Positions 1 to 8,691 of a stretch of 64,000 nt of DNA are shown here, piece after piece. A program made the translations under genes and the position numbers. Source of the DNA: JADJQU01 sp035490315 (GTDB lineage: Bacteria > Planctomycetota > UBA1135 > GCA-002686595); NCBI GenBank assembly GCA_035490315.1, contig DATHET010000048.1, positions 14,108-78,107 on the forward strand, read 5' to 3'. Every line of letters begins with the position of its first letter. The stretch's first letter is position 1. The notes below the pieces were generated by a model, which searched no databases, was not told where the DNA came from, and saw only the letters and a list, made by a program, of their open reading frames with translations.

Positions 1-2
1 AT

Positions 3-431
3 CTCGACCGCCTCGGCAACTTGCGGCAGACGGCTGGCGGAGTCTGGTCGACGGATGTCCAGATCTTTGGCACCTCCGGCGACCTGGTCATCCTGATGTC
101 GGGCGTCGGCTTCAACGACTTCATCACGGATCCGATGTTCCCCGGCGTTCCGCTGGAAAACACCGCCGTGTACCAGAACCTGCTTGGCAGCGGGATTGTC
201 CTTCCCGGTATGGTTACGGCGTCGAGCCTCTCAGTCGCGCTCGGCGCGGGCTCGGTCACCGTGGGTATCGCGACCATCCCCCCTTCCGGCGTGCTCAACA
301 TGACGGTCAATTTCGGGGCGTTCAGCATGGGATTCCGCGAGGCCGAAGCCCATCTCCAGGCAATCGTGCTCGACCCGACGGGCACCCTCGTCCAGTCGAC
401 GAACCGCCTGCCGATCGACCTGAACGAGTAG
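3..431 (+). CDS. C-terminal part of a probable secreted protein (5' truncated by window)
   Basis: The frame is open to the left edge and ends in TAG at 431, so only the last ~142 codons are seen. The visible part is rich in small and hydrophobic residues, with alternating beta-strand-like stretches and almost no Lys. It ends in a Pro/Thr/Gln/Asn-rich tail. This style is common at the C-terminus of large extracellular planctomycete proteins, but I recognise no family. A strong hairpin follows the stop. The TTG at 21 is the first possible start in the window, but there is no reason to think it is the real one. Confidence 0.6.
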   Translation, partial: LDRLGNLRQTAGGVWSTDVQIFGTSGDLVILMSGVGFNDFITDPMFPGVPLENTAVYQNLLGSGIVLPGMVTASSLSVALGAGSVTVGIATIPPSGVLNMTVNFGAFSMGFREAEAHLQAIVLDPTGTLVQSTNRLPIDLNE

Positions 432-452
432 GCGCGCTGGCCATGTGACGCG

Positions 453-494
453 GCAGCCCAGTCCCGATCCAGGCAGGAGTCGGGGCTGGGCTGC
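453..494 (+). terminator. Strong stem-loop, probable transcription terminator
   Basis: Two 15-base arms (453-467 and 480-494, beginning GCAGCCCAG and ending CTGGGCTGC) are complementary apart from one G-T pair, around a 12-base loop. The hairpin starts 22 bases after the stop of the truncated gene and lies before the sigma-factor gene. There is no clear T-tract. Confidence 0.7.
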
Positions 495-605
495 GGCTCG
501 AACGGGCCGAGGCCGGGGCCGGTGGGGGGTAGATCGAGGTTGTGCGGAAAATCTCCGAATTCTTCGCCGATTCCCGAAGCCGCCCGCGCCTCAAGGGACA
601 GGGGC

Positions 606-1268
606 ATGAAGCTCCTCGATCCTTCCAACTGGCCTAATCCCGTGGTTCGAGCAAACATAATAGTCGTGGACGCCACGACCCCCTTCGTCGCCGCGCTCGA
701 GGCAGCGCGCCGCGGTGACGCAGAGGCGCTCGAGATCCTGACCGAGCGTTTCTACCCGACGGTCCAACGACTGGTGCATCACCGTCTCGAGCAGGACCTG
801 CGCAGGAGTCGGCCCTGGCTGACCTCGCGCTTTAGCACCGGCGACGTGGTGCAGGACGTCTTCATCGGAGTGCTGCGCGACCTGGACGCATTCGCCGGCG
901 ACAACGAGGGAGCCTTCGTCGGATACCTCGCGATGGTCGTGCGCAATCGGATCATCGACGCGGTTCGTTTTCACGAAGCGGAATGCCGCGACGGGCGCCG
1001 CCTTGGGGCCCTCGACAACCTGGTCGATCTCGCGGGACCGACCAGCGATCCGGCCTCCGAAGCCGCCTCGGCCGAGCAGATGGAGCGAGTGCGCCTCGCG
1101 CTGAAGGGCTTCGAGCCGCGCGAGCAGCTCCTCCTGCGCGCTCGGCTCGAGAATCTGGCCACGTTCAGCGAGCTCGCCGATCAACTCGGCTTCTCGACCG
1201 AGTCGGGCGCGCGACGCGCCTTCTATGCGGCTCAGGCCAGGCTCGCCCTGGCCTTGAAGGAAGCCTGA
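606..1268 (+). CDS. ECF-family RNA polymerase sigma factor (planctomycete type)
   Basis: A probable 220-aa extracytoplasmic-function sigma factor that would redirect RNA polymerase. Region 2 covers about residues 42-125 and contains the SRFSTGDVVQDVF motif near residues 74-86, followed by a VRNRIIDAVR segment. Region 4 covers about 165-218, with a helix-turn-helix around FSELADQLGFST. No anti-sigma factor is adjacent. Instead the gene is followed after 20 bases by a transmembrane Ser/Thr kinase, a pairing common in Planctomycetota that suggests control by phosphorylation. The start at ATG 606 is preceded by a purine-rich GGGACAGGGG. GTG 666 is an alternative that would remove a poorly conserved leader. 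Confidence 0.88.
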   Translation: MKLLDPSNWPNPVVRANIIVVDATTPFVAALEAARRGDAEALEILTERFYPTVQRLVHHRLEQDLRRSRPWLTSRFSTGDVVQDVFIGVLRDLDAFAGDNEGAFVGYLAMVVRNRIIDAVRFHEAECRDGRRLGALDNLVDLAGPTSDPASEAASAEQMERVRLALKGFEPREQLLLRARLENLATFSELADQLGFSTESGARRAFYAAQARLALALKEA

Positions 1269-1288
1269 AAGGGCGCGCCCCGACTTCC

Positions 1289-3814
1289 ATGGACTCCTCG
1301 GTCACTCCTTCTGGCCTGCTCGAATCCGTTCTCGCGCGAGCTCTCGAGCTGCGCGACGAAGGTTGCGCCGACTGGGTCGAGCTCGCCTGCAAGGATTGTC
1401 CAGAGCTCGCTCAGAGCGTGCGCGAGGCGGCCAGCGGAACGGACTTGCTGCCGAAGTACTTCATCGATCCTTCGACGGTGGACTCTGGCCTTGGCCGCAC
1501 GATCGACGGACGATTTCGATTGAGCAAGCGGATCGGCGCCGGCGCGATGGGCGTGGTCTACATGGCCGAGGACCTCGAGCTGCTGCGGACCGTGGCGGTC
1601 AAGATCCTGCGCCACGGGCTGAAGGATCCCGAGGAGTCGATGCACCGCTTCTCGCGCGAGGCCGCGGCGATGGCCTCCGTGCAACACCCGTCGGTGATCA
1701 CGATCCACGATCGCGGCCGCACGGACGAGGGCGAGCACTTCATCGTGATGGAGTGGATCGACGGCGCGCCGCTGAACGACATCGTCGAGGAAGCGAGCCG
1801 CAAATCAGACAACGCGCGGATCGAGGACACGGCCTGGATCCAGCGCAGCTTCGGTATTTCCTCGCGTGGAGAATCGAGCTACCTGCGCACGGTGGTGCGC
1901 TGGGTCGCGGATCTCGCCACGGGTCTCGAGGTCGTGCACGCGGCGGGCGTCCTGCACCGCGACATCAAGCCCTCGAACGTGCTCGTGCGCAAGAACGGCA
2001 AGGCTGTGCTGCTCGACTTCGGCATCGCGCTGCTCGACGGCGATTCGACGCTGACGCGCGGCGTGACCAGCGTCGGCACGCCTTCGTACATGCCGCCCGA
2101 GGCGCTGGTCCGCGGCCAGAATCGCAGTCCCGCGAGCGACGTCTACAGTCTGACCGCGACGCTCTACCATCTCCTGGCCTTGCGGCCGCCCTACCAGGGC
2201 ACGCCTTCCGAGGTGCTGGCTGCGATCGCGACGCGAGAGCCGGTTCCCGCGGTGCGCCATCGCCCAGGCTTGCCTCGCGACCTGCAGGCGATCCTCGAGA
2301 AGGGCATGCACCGCAAGCCGCGCGCTCGGTATGCGAGCGCGGGCGCGCTCGAAGCGGATCTGCGGGCCTTCCTCGATTATCGGCCGGTCGTCGCGCGGCC
2401 GGTGACGGCGTTGACCCGCGCGACGCGATCGCTGATGCGCTCGAAGGTGGCGCGCGGTGCGGCGCTGGCGCTCGGAGTAGTCTTGCTCTCGAGCGCGGCA
2501 TTCGAATTGAATCAAGTACGCCAGACGAAGCTCCGCGCGAAGGCGTTCGCGCTCGAGCGTCAGTTCCCGCCCAATTTCACCACGGTCGGCAAGACCAACC
2601 GGGTCTACCGTTACGAGGCGGACCGCGCGCATGTCCAGGCCCTGCTCGACGCGGCCGCGGAGACGGGCGTGGATTCGACGCGCGTGTATCTCCTGCGCGC
2701 CTCGTTTCGACTCGACCACGGCGATCCGGCTGGCGCGGCGCGGGACATGGGCGTGGTCGCGGAGGAGGTCGACACGCCGTACGCGAGCGAGCTCGCCGCT
2801 CGGTATTCGGCGCTCGGTCCGGACGCGCGAGGCGCGGATGCCGTCGATCTGAAAGACCTGCCCGAGCGCGAGTCGGCGCTCGATCGCTATCTGGATGGAT
2901 ATCATTGCCTGCGCGCGGGGAACGAGGCGGCAGCGCTCGAGCGCTTTTCCGATCCCGACGTGCGGAAGATCGCGCACGCGGAAGAGATGCGTCTCGCGTG
3001 GACTCCGTTCCCGGTCGTGGATACCGATGACGCGTACCGACGCGCGCACGAGGCCTACGACGACACGCTGCGACTCGAAGCGAAGCTCGGCGGCCGGACA
3101 TCGACCACGGCGCACACCGCCGGGCGCATGCTCGACGTGATGAGTCGGTACGACGAAGCACTCGTCACGCTGCAAGAAGGAATCGCGCTCGCCGATCGTG
3201 CCCACACCATACGGATCAATGCCGGGTGGGCAGCCTACGGGCTTGGCCTCTACGACGAGGCGCGCCGCCACTTCGAGGTGGCGATCGACTTGCGCCCGAA
3301 CGATCCGAAGCCGCTGAAGAATCTCGTCGGTGTGCTGATCGAGCAAGGCGAGTTCGAAACAGCCTTGCAGCGCATCGCCAGCGCGCCGCTGGATGAAGGA
3401 TACCAGCCGCCCAAATGGCGACTCGTCCAGCAGTCGCGGGTCGAGACTCATCGCGCGCTTGCGGAAAAGCAACGCGGAGCGACCGCGACTTCCAAAGCCA
3501 GCGTGCAGCTGGCCGTCGAGCACATCCGTGCCGCGCGTGAACTCGGCGCCATCGACAAGTTCGTCGAAGCCGCCGATCTCGCGATTCTCGACGGACTCGT
3601 CGCCGGGAACGATGAGGCAGTGTTCATCGGAGTTGCACGCTCGCTCCTCGCGGATCCTCACAACTGGTGGCAGATCCAGGATCTCCTCAAGAGCATGCCC
3701 GTCGACTTGAGCGCCGATGCCAGCAAGGCCGTCCGGCGCGTCCTGGAGGCTCTCGTTCAGCGGCTCGCGAGTCGCCACGTCGAGCCCAAATCGCCGGCCG
3801 TTTCCGATCATTGA
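1289..3814 (+). CDS. Transmembrane serine/threonine protein kinase with C-terminal TPR-like region
   Basis: An 841-aa Hanks-type kinase. The glycine loop GAGAMGVVY is near residues 83-91, the ATP-binding Lys at 105 (VAVKIL), the catalytic HRDIKPSN at 223-230, the DFG Asp at 243, and an activation-segment GTPSYMPPEA follows. A single membrane segment lies near residues 388-405. The remaining ~430 residues are helical with TPR-like repeats, the clearest near NAGWAAYGLGLYDEARRHF, and probably form an extracytoplasmic or protein-binding sensor. The ~75 residues before the kinase domain are not recognised. ATG 1289 is the natural start just after the sigma-factor gene, with which it probably forms an operon. 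The substrate is unknown; the neighbouring sigma factor is the obvious candidate. Confidence 0.92.
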   Translation: MDSSVTPSGLLESVLARALELRDEGCADWVELACKDCPELAQSVREAASGTDLLPKYFIDPSTVDSGLGRTIDGRFRLSKRIGAGAMGVVYMAEDLELLRTVAVKILRHGLKDPEESMHRFSREAAAMASVQHPSVITIHDRGRTDEGEHFIVMEWIDGAPLNDIVEEASRKSDNARIEDTAWIQRSFGISSRGESSYLRTVVRWVADLATGLEVVHAAGVLHRDIKPSNVLVRKNGKAVLLDFGIALLDGDSTLTRGVTSVGTPSYMPPEALVRGQNRSPASDVYSLTATLYHLLALRPPYQGTPSEVLAAIATREPVPAVRHRPGLPRDLQAILEKGMHRKPRARYASAGALEADLRAFLDYRPVVARPVTALTRATRSLMRSKVARGAALALGVVLLSSAAFELNQVRQTKLRAKAFALERQFPPNFTTVGKTNRVYRYEADRAHVQALLDAAAETGVDSTRVYLLRASFRLDHGDPAGAARDMGVVAEEVDTPYASELAARYSALGPDARGADAVDLKDLPERESALDRYLDGYHCLRAGNEAAALERFSDPDVRKIAHAEEMRLAWTPFPVVDTDDAYRRAHEAYDDTLRLEAKLGGRTSTTAHTAGRMLDVMSRYDEALVTLQEGIALADRAHTIRINAGWAAYGLGLYDEARRHFEVAIDLRPNDPKPLKNLVGVLIEQGEFETALQRIASAPLDEGYQPPKWRLVQQSRVETHRALAEKQRGATATSKASVQLAVEHIRAARELGAIDKFVEAADLAILDGLVAGNDEAVFIGVARSLLADPHNWWQIQDLLKSMPVDLSADASKAVRRVLEALVQRLASRHVEPKSPAVSDH

Positions 3815-3872
3815 CCCTTCTCCAAGCTCACTCCGCTTTTTCAATTCCAGCTCCCCAACCAATACTCAGACG

Positions 3873-5417
3873 ATGTCGCTTAAACCCATGAACCTCCTGA
3901 TCCTCGCTGTTCACGCTTCGATCGTCGGCTGCCTGATCCCGAGCCCAGCGATTGCGCAGGTAGGGAGTCAGTACCTACTGACTCAGATGCAGGGGATGTT
4001 TTCGAACTCGGCAGTAGGCGTCACCTTCAAAGATCTGGCAGGCGTCGAGACTCTGGGCATTCGATCCGCTGGAGTCGTCAACAACGTTGATCCGGCAGAT
4101 TGGGACGCAACCCGCTTCGGTCCAGCGAGCTTGATTCACCCCGACTATTCGAAAGTGGAGCTGCTGAAAGGCATCAATTTATTGTCTCCCAGCGGTCCTC
4201 CCGCGCAGACGCTCGGCTTCGGCGGCTTTTCTACGGGAGGAGACGTCTGTCCGCACATCGACAATCAGGGCAAGCTCGTCTTCACGAACACCTGGTATTT
4301 CCTGTCGATTACTGTCGGCGCCCAGCCGCTGGGGCACGTTTATGGAAAAGCGGGAACCGCGCTTAACAGTCTTACCAAGCCGAAGCAAGCGTTCATCAGC
4401 TATTACGTGGAAGGCAGCACTGGGATCGACTTGGTCCTCGTCAATTCGACCGTAATCGAGCAGACAGGCACCCAACTCGGTTTTCTTCCCACTAGCGACG
4501 TCGAAGTCACAGGGATCGATTTGGGGATGGGCGCGATTTCCTCGGATCAGTTCGGAACGCGAACGAGGCTGTTCAGCCCGGTCCGCGACGAGCTCTATTT
4601 CACGCCCACTCCCGAGTGGGTTGCGCTCAACAACACACACAAAGTGGGCGGCGCTGTCCTCAATTCCAAAACGATTTACCGCATGCAGTGGCTGGCCACC
4701 GGGACCAACTCTTGGGCCTGGTCCGCGCCGACGGTCGCAGTCACTCCGGACGAGTTGTTCGGGGTCGGCAACCACGCGAACAAGGTGATCGACGCTCTGT
4801 CCGTCCACAGCAATCTGGTGGGCACGGCTTTTACTCGAGTCGTTTTCTCGACGACGCTCGCGAGCGGATCGCCTGGCGAATTGCTCGGCTACGACTCCGC
4901 GAACGGGTCGCCGGCCATGCCCTTGCGAACCCCCATCAATAATGTGCTGGTTGCCGAAAGGATCGGCCTCCACCTCGCCGGCGACCCGGAGGGAATCGAC
5001 AACGTGACTGGCACCTGCGGCGGCGATCCGGACCCCGATTCATTCGATTCGGTGATCGGTTATCCCATCACCAGGTTCGACCTGAACGAACCAAAGCCGC
5101 TCGGTATGGCTGTCTACCGTTCGATGACGCCTGCGTTCGGCGACCGGGTAGACATGCAAGTGAGCGGACTTCAGGTGCCGACGACGGGCAATTATGAAGT
5201 GCGCTTCCAGGTGGGGTCGTACTACCCAATCATCGGACAGACCCCGTACTGGTTCCCGATCGGGAGTGTTCCTGCCCTGTCGACATCAACGACGGCGAAC
5301 TTCACCTACCCGGGTGGGTATGGCCCCTTGGGAAAGGTGAGCGTCACAGCTGGATTGTTCCTTGTCGGCGCCAGCAACCCCATCAAGACCAGTCTGGTCT
5401 CCGTGTTGGACTACTGA
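3873..5417 (+). CDS. Secreted protein of unknown function
   Basis: A 514-aa protein with a clear Sec signal peptide: a hydrophobic core from about residue 6 and a probable signal peptidase I site after AIA near residue 29. ATG 3888 is a second possible start inside the signal peptide. The mature part is rich in Gly, Thr, Ser and Asn and looks mostly beta. I see no catalytic motif, PEP-CTERM, or anchoring segment, and I do not recognise the family. Codon bias is less extreme than in the neighbours, with a slightly lower GC content. It sits between the kinase gene and a second ECF sigma factor on the same strand, so a cell-surface or cargo role under that regulation is possible but unproven. 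Confidence 0.75.
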   Translation: MSLKPMNLLILAVHASIVGCLIPSPAIAQVGSQYLLTQMQGMFSNSAVGVTFKDLAGVETLGIRSAGVVNNVDPADWDATRFGPASLIHPDYSKVELLKGINLLSPSGPPAQTLGFGGFSTGGDVCPHIDNQGKLVFTNTWYFLSITVGAQPLGHVYGKAGTALNSLTKPKQAFISYYVEGSTGIDLVLVNSTVIEQTGTQLGFLPTSDVEVTGIDLGMGAISSDQFGTRTRLFSPVRDELYFTPTPEWVALNNTHKVGGAVLNSKTIYRMQWLATGTNSWAWSAPTVAVTPDELFGVGNHANKVIDALSVHSNLVGTAFTRVVFSTTLASGSPGELLGYDSANGSPAMPLRTPINNVLVAERIGLHLAGDPEGIDNVTGTCGGDPDPDSFDSVIGYPITRFDLNEPKPLGMAVYRSMTPAFGDRVDMQVSGLQVPTTGNYEVRFQVGSYYPIIGQTPYWFPIGSVPALSTSTTANFTYPGGYGPLGKVSVTAGLFLVGASNPIKTSLVSVLDY

Positions 5418-5464
5418 GTATCGCGGCACTCTCCAGACTCGAAGCAGACGCAGTGGTGAATTCC

Positions 5465-6133
5465 ATGCCCGACCCGACGACATCCTGCAGTCCCTCTGCA
5501 ATCGACTTCCCGCGCAAGCTCGACGCCGCGCGGCGCGGCAACCGCTCGGCCCAGGAGGCGTTGTTCGAACGCTACTACTCCCAGGTCGAGCGGATCGTGC
5601 ACGCGCAGCTGAGGCGCGGCTTGCGAGGGAGGCGGCTGTGCCTCGCGTCGCGCTTCAGCACCGCGGATGTCGTGCAGGACGTCTTCCACAGCCTGCTGAC
5701 GAGTCTGCGCGGCTTCAGCGGCGCGAGCGAGGGCGAGTTCGTGGCCTGGGTGGTCAAGATCATCCGCAGCAGGACGCTCGACACGATCCGACATCACGGT
5801 GCGTCCTGCCGCGACTATCGGCGCAGCCTGGGTAACGTCGACGAGGATTCCATGGCCGGGCTGGCCGCGGCTCGAGCGACCGAAACCGCTTCGTCGACGC
5901 AGGCGGATCTCCTCGGGAGCTACACCACGGCCCTCGAATCGCTTCCCGAGCCGGCGCGGCGCCTGCTGCGGGCGCGGATCGAAGAGGGACTTGGCTTCGA
6001 GGCTCTCGCGCGCGAGCTCGGATATCCGTCGCGCTACGCCGCACGGCGCGCATTTTTCGCGGCGCAGGCGCGCTTGATCATGCGCCTGAGGTCCGCGGGC
6101 GCGGCGCTTCCAGCCGCGCCTTCACCGGCTTAG
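5465..6133 (+). CDS. ECF-family RNA polymerase sigma factor (second copy)
   Basis: A 222-aa ECF sigma factor of the same subfamily as the one at 606-1268. Region 2 contains SRFSTADVVQDVFHSL, followed by VVKIIRSRTLDTIRHH. Region 4 includes a helix-turn-helix around FEALARELGYPSRYAARRAF. ATG 5465 is chosen; GTG 5453 and 5456 lie in frame just upstream. Its 3' end overlaps the convergent methyltransferase gene by 4 bases. No kinase follows this copy. The preceding gene encodes a secreted protein and may be its partner or target, though this is only positional inference. Confidence 0.88.
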   Translation: MPDPTTSCSPSAIDFPRKLDAARRGNRSAQEALFERYYSQVERIVHAQLRRGLRGRRLCLASRFSTADVVQDVFHSLLTSLRGFSGASEGEFVAWVVKIIRSRTLDTIRHHGASCRDYRRSLGNVDEDSMAGLAAARATETASSTQADLLGSYTTALESLPEPARRLLRARIEEGLGFEALARELGYPSRYAARRAFFAAQARLIMRLRSAGAALPAAPSPA

Positions 6134-6813
6134 CGCTGCGTCGGAACCCAGACCTCGAAGCTGTGGTTGGGGTGGGTGTCGAAGCGCTCGCTCAACGTCC
6201 AGCCAGCCTCCGTCAATTCGCGCTCCATCGCGCCTTCCGCGAGCTTGTGCTCCGGCGGCGGTCCGACCGGCAGGGGACCGGGCTTGTACTCGAGCAGGGC
6301 CAGGCGTCCTCCGCGGCGCAACACGCGCTGCAGGCGGTGCATGTACTCGACGCGGTCGTCGATGTGGTGGTAGGTGTCGGCTAGGAAGATCAGGTCGCAG
6401 GAGTTGGTCGGCAGGTGAGGCGTCGAGTACGAAGCGAGCACGGGCACGACGTTCTCGAAGCGGCCGGCGAGCAGCTGCCCGCGCAGCGCGTCGAGCTGCT
6501 TGGGCTCGACGTCGACCGCGTAGACCACGCCGCGCGGCACGGCGCGCGCGAAGCGCAGCGAGAACACGCCTGGTCCGCAGCCGATGTCGGCGACGACCGC
6601 GTCGGGCGCCAGCGCGAGCTTCGAGAGCACGCGCTCCGGATCGAGGTCGCGGATGCGATCGTTGGACTCGAGGCGGGAGATGTACTCGGCGACGTCAGGC
6701 GGGCCGTGGCGATCGCGATTTCCCGCGACACTGTCGACGCCGGACGGCGAGGCCTTGCAGGCAGCCAGCGCGCAGCCGAGCAGCGCGCAGGCCGCGAGTT
6801 CACGGAATCGCAC
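6130..6813 (-). CDS. SAM-dependent methyltransferase with lipoprotein signal peptide
   Basis: A 227-aa class I methyltransferase. Motif I DIGCGPG lies at residues 76-82, with the acidic residue of the next strand at Asp101 (YAVDVEP). A later DTYHHIDD segment resembles the Methyltransf_11/25 families. The N-terminus is a textbook lipoprotein signal: a hydrophobic run ending LAAC with Cys19. The protein therefore appears exported and lipid-anchored, although its cofactor SAM is cytoplasmic. Last gene of a six-gene operon; its start overlaps the 3' end of the MltA gene by 14 bases. The substrate is unknown. If the signal is not used, translation would have to begin downstream, but I see no better start. 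Confidence 0.85.
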   Translation of the reverse strand: MRFRELAACALLGCALAACKASPSGVDSVAGNRDRHGPPDVAEYISRLESNDRIRDLDPERVLSKLALAPDAVVADIGCGPGVFSLRFARAVPRGVVYAVDVEPKQLDALRGQLLAGRFENVVPVLASYSTPHLPTNSCDLIFLADTYHHIDDRVEYMHRLQRVLRRGGRLALLEYKPGPLPVGPPPEHKLAEGAMERELTEAGWTLSERFDTHPNHSFEVWVPTQR

Positions 6814-8017
6814 GCGGTTCCTCGCTCTCGTTCAGGAAGAAGTAATACAGCTGGCCTTCCGCCATCGTGTTTCCCGCGCGCTGCTCGGCTTCCGGTCCGA
6901 TGCCGAAATACAAGTCCGCGCGGCCCGCGGTGCGGATCGCTCCGCCGGTGTCCTGGTCGAGCATGAAGCGGCGGTAGGGGGGCGAGCGGACGATCGGTTT
7001 TGCTTCCCAGGGCCAATACCAGCTCTTCGCTTGCTTCGGAGTGTCGACGAAGACCACGCCGCCGCGCGGGAAGAGCGTCTTGTCGGTCGCGAGGCTGCGG
7101 TCGCCCTCGACCTGGAAGCCGAGCGAGCCGCAGGGGTTGCCGTCGATCTCGGTGAAGAAGACGTACGAGTCGTTGCGCGCCATGTAGCCGCGCAGCTTCT
7201 CGGGATTAGCACGGCCCCACTCGCGGATCTTCGAAAGGCTCATGTCCTTGGCCTTCAATTCCTTGGCGCGGATGAGCTCCTTGCCGAGCGACGAATACTC
7301 GCGACCGTTCTTCGCCGAGTAGCCGAACTTCAATTGCTCGCCACTGGATGTCTCGATGACCGCCGAGCCGTTGACCTGGGCGATGAACACGTCGAGCGGA
7401 TCCATGAGGTAGACGAGCTCCAGGTTCTTGCCCTCGAGCAGCGCCGAGGCTTCGATCTCGCGCCGCGCCGGATAGGGCTCGACGCTCCCGCTCGCCGTGC
7501 GCCGGCCGAGGATGGCGCCCTTCTCGCCCTTGACCAGGTCCGGAGGCATGGCATAGAGCGGGTATTGATAGGTCGCGTCCTTCGTCCGGCTGCCCTCGAA
7601 GATCGGCGTGCAATAGGCCGTGTACAGGAGCCCGCCGCCCTTCGCGTTCCAGCCGGCGCTCTTGTAGATCGTGAATTCCAGGTCGAGGCGGTGCGTGAAT
7701 TCCTCGGCGCTCTTCGATTGCAGGAGCAGCTCCTTGAAGCGCACGACCGAATCGCGCGCGCGCTCGAAGCTGACGCCTTCCATGGGGAAGAAGGTCTGGG
7801 ACGAAGGCTTGCCGAACCACTCGATCGAGCGCTCCAGCGGGATCAGCAGCTGGTCGCGATGCTCGAAGCCTTCGCTGAAATCGGGTCGCGGCTCTTTCGC
7901 CGACAGTTTCAACAGCGCGGGAGCGCCTTCGGGCAGCGGCCGGCCGTAGTCCGGACCCTTGCAAGCGGCGAATGGCAGAAAGAGAGCGAGCGATGCCAGG
8001 CAGGAGAGAAGTTTCAT
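6800..8017 (-). CDS. mltA: MltA-family lytic murein transglycosylase (lipoprotein)
   Basis: A 405-aa lipoprotein with a lipobox ending at Cys19. It probably cleaves the beta-1,4 MurNAc-GlcNAc bond of peptidoglycan, forming 1,6-anhydro ends. The MltA domain is seen in the central region (GGGLLYTAYCTPIFEG; GYMARNDSYVFF), and the C-terminal 3D domain contains DQDTGGAIRTAGRADLYFG, which includes the conserved catalytic Asp region of MltA. The family is normally 350-400 aa, so this is full length. The start is fixed by a TGATG junction with the upstream LAB_N gene, which points to translational coupling. It implies a periplasmic peptidoglycan layer, consistent with current views of Planctomycetota. 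Confidence 0.9.
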   Translation of the reverse strand: MKLLSCLASLALFLPFAACKGPDYGRPLPEGAPALLKLSAKEPRPDFSEGFEHRDQLLIPLERSIEWFGKPSSQTFFPMEGVSFERARDSVVRFKELLLQSKSAEEFTHRLDLEFTIYKSAGWNAKGGGLLYTAYCTPIFEGSRTKDATYQYPLYAMPPDLVKGEKGAILGRRTASGSVEPYPARREIEASALLEGKNLELVYLMDPLDVFIAQVNGSAVIETSSGEQLKFGYSAKNGREYSSLGKELIRAKELKAKDMSLSKIREWGRANPEKLRGYMARNDSYVFFTEIDGNPCGSLGFQVEGDRSLATDKTLFPRGGVVFVDTPKQAKSWYWPWEAKPIVRSPPYRRFMLDQDTGGAIRTAGRADLYFGIGPEAEQRAGNTMAEGQLYYFFLNESEEPRAIP

Positions 8018-8691
8018 CAAGTTGCGTTCGCGTGTTTGTGGTGCAGCATCAGATTGCGCACCGGAGTGAACCAGCTCAGCAGGAAGCCGAAGATGAAGAC
8101 GTGATCGCCGCGGTGCAGCGAGTAGGCGAGCAGCAGGCTGCAACCCGCGATCGTCAGCCACCAGAATGCCGTGGGGAACTCGCTCTTGCCATGGCGTTCT
8201 GCGTGGCTCCACTGCACCACGAAGCGGCCGACCCACATCGCCTGGCCGAGGATCGCCAGCGCGAGCCAGGACCAGCTCGCGGTCTCGCGGCCATGGGTGC
8301 CGATCAGATCGAAGGCGTAGGGGCCGGTCGCGATCACGATCCCTAAGAGAACCAGGTAGAAGGGCGACAGACCCTGCCGCTCGACTCCGCGGCTCTCGAT
8401 GCGCAGGTTGCGCAGGTAGATCAGGAGCGTCACCACGTAGCCGGGCACCATCACGACTTCGCCGCGCAGGACGGAGTAGGCGGTGAGCAGCACGGCCCCG
8501 GCGCAGGAGAGGTACCAGAAGACCCGCGGCGCGACCGGGCGGCGCGCGCGCTCGGAGGCCAGCCACTGGGCGATCACCCGCGCCGCGAAAAAGCCCTGGC
8601 CGAGCCAGCCTGGGAGCTTGACCCAGGCCTCGGCGTGCAGGCCCGCGCCGACCGCCGCCTCCAGACTTGCCGGGAGGATCTCAACGCCCAT
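8017..8691 (-). CDS. LAB_N (lipid-A-disaccharide synthase N-terminal-like) membrane protein, duplicated domain
   Basis: A 224-aa polytopic membrane protein. It has two copies of the small LAB_N fold, recognisable by paired GQxxFxxRxxxQW motifs (GQGFFAARVIAQW near residue 31, GQAMWVGRFVVQW near 148) and by following SVLRG and SLHRGD turns. LAB_N proteins resemble small multidrug-resistance/flippase folds and are often found beside GT2 polyprenyl-phosphate glycosyltransferases, as here. A role in handling a lipid-linked sugar is plausible. The gene overlaps the GT2 gene by 11 bases upstream and mltA by one base downstream. Confidence 0.85.
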   Translation of the reverse strand: MGVEILPASLEAAVGAGLHAEAWVKLPGWLGQGFFAARVIAQWLASERARRPVAPRVFWYLSCAGAVLLTAYSVLRGEVVMVPGYVVTLLIYLRNLRIESRGVERQGLSPFYLVLLGIVIATGPYAFDLIGTHGRETASWSWLALAILGQAMWVGRFVVQWSHAERHGKSEFPTAFWWLTIAGCSLLLAYSLHRGDHVFIFGFLLSWFTPVRNLMLHHKHANAT

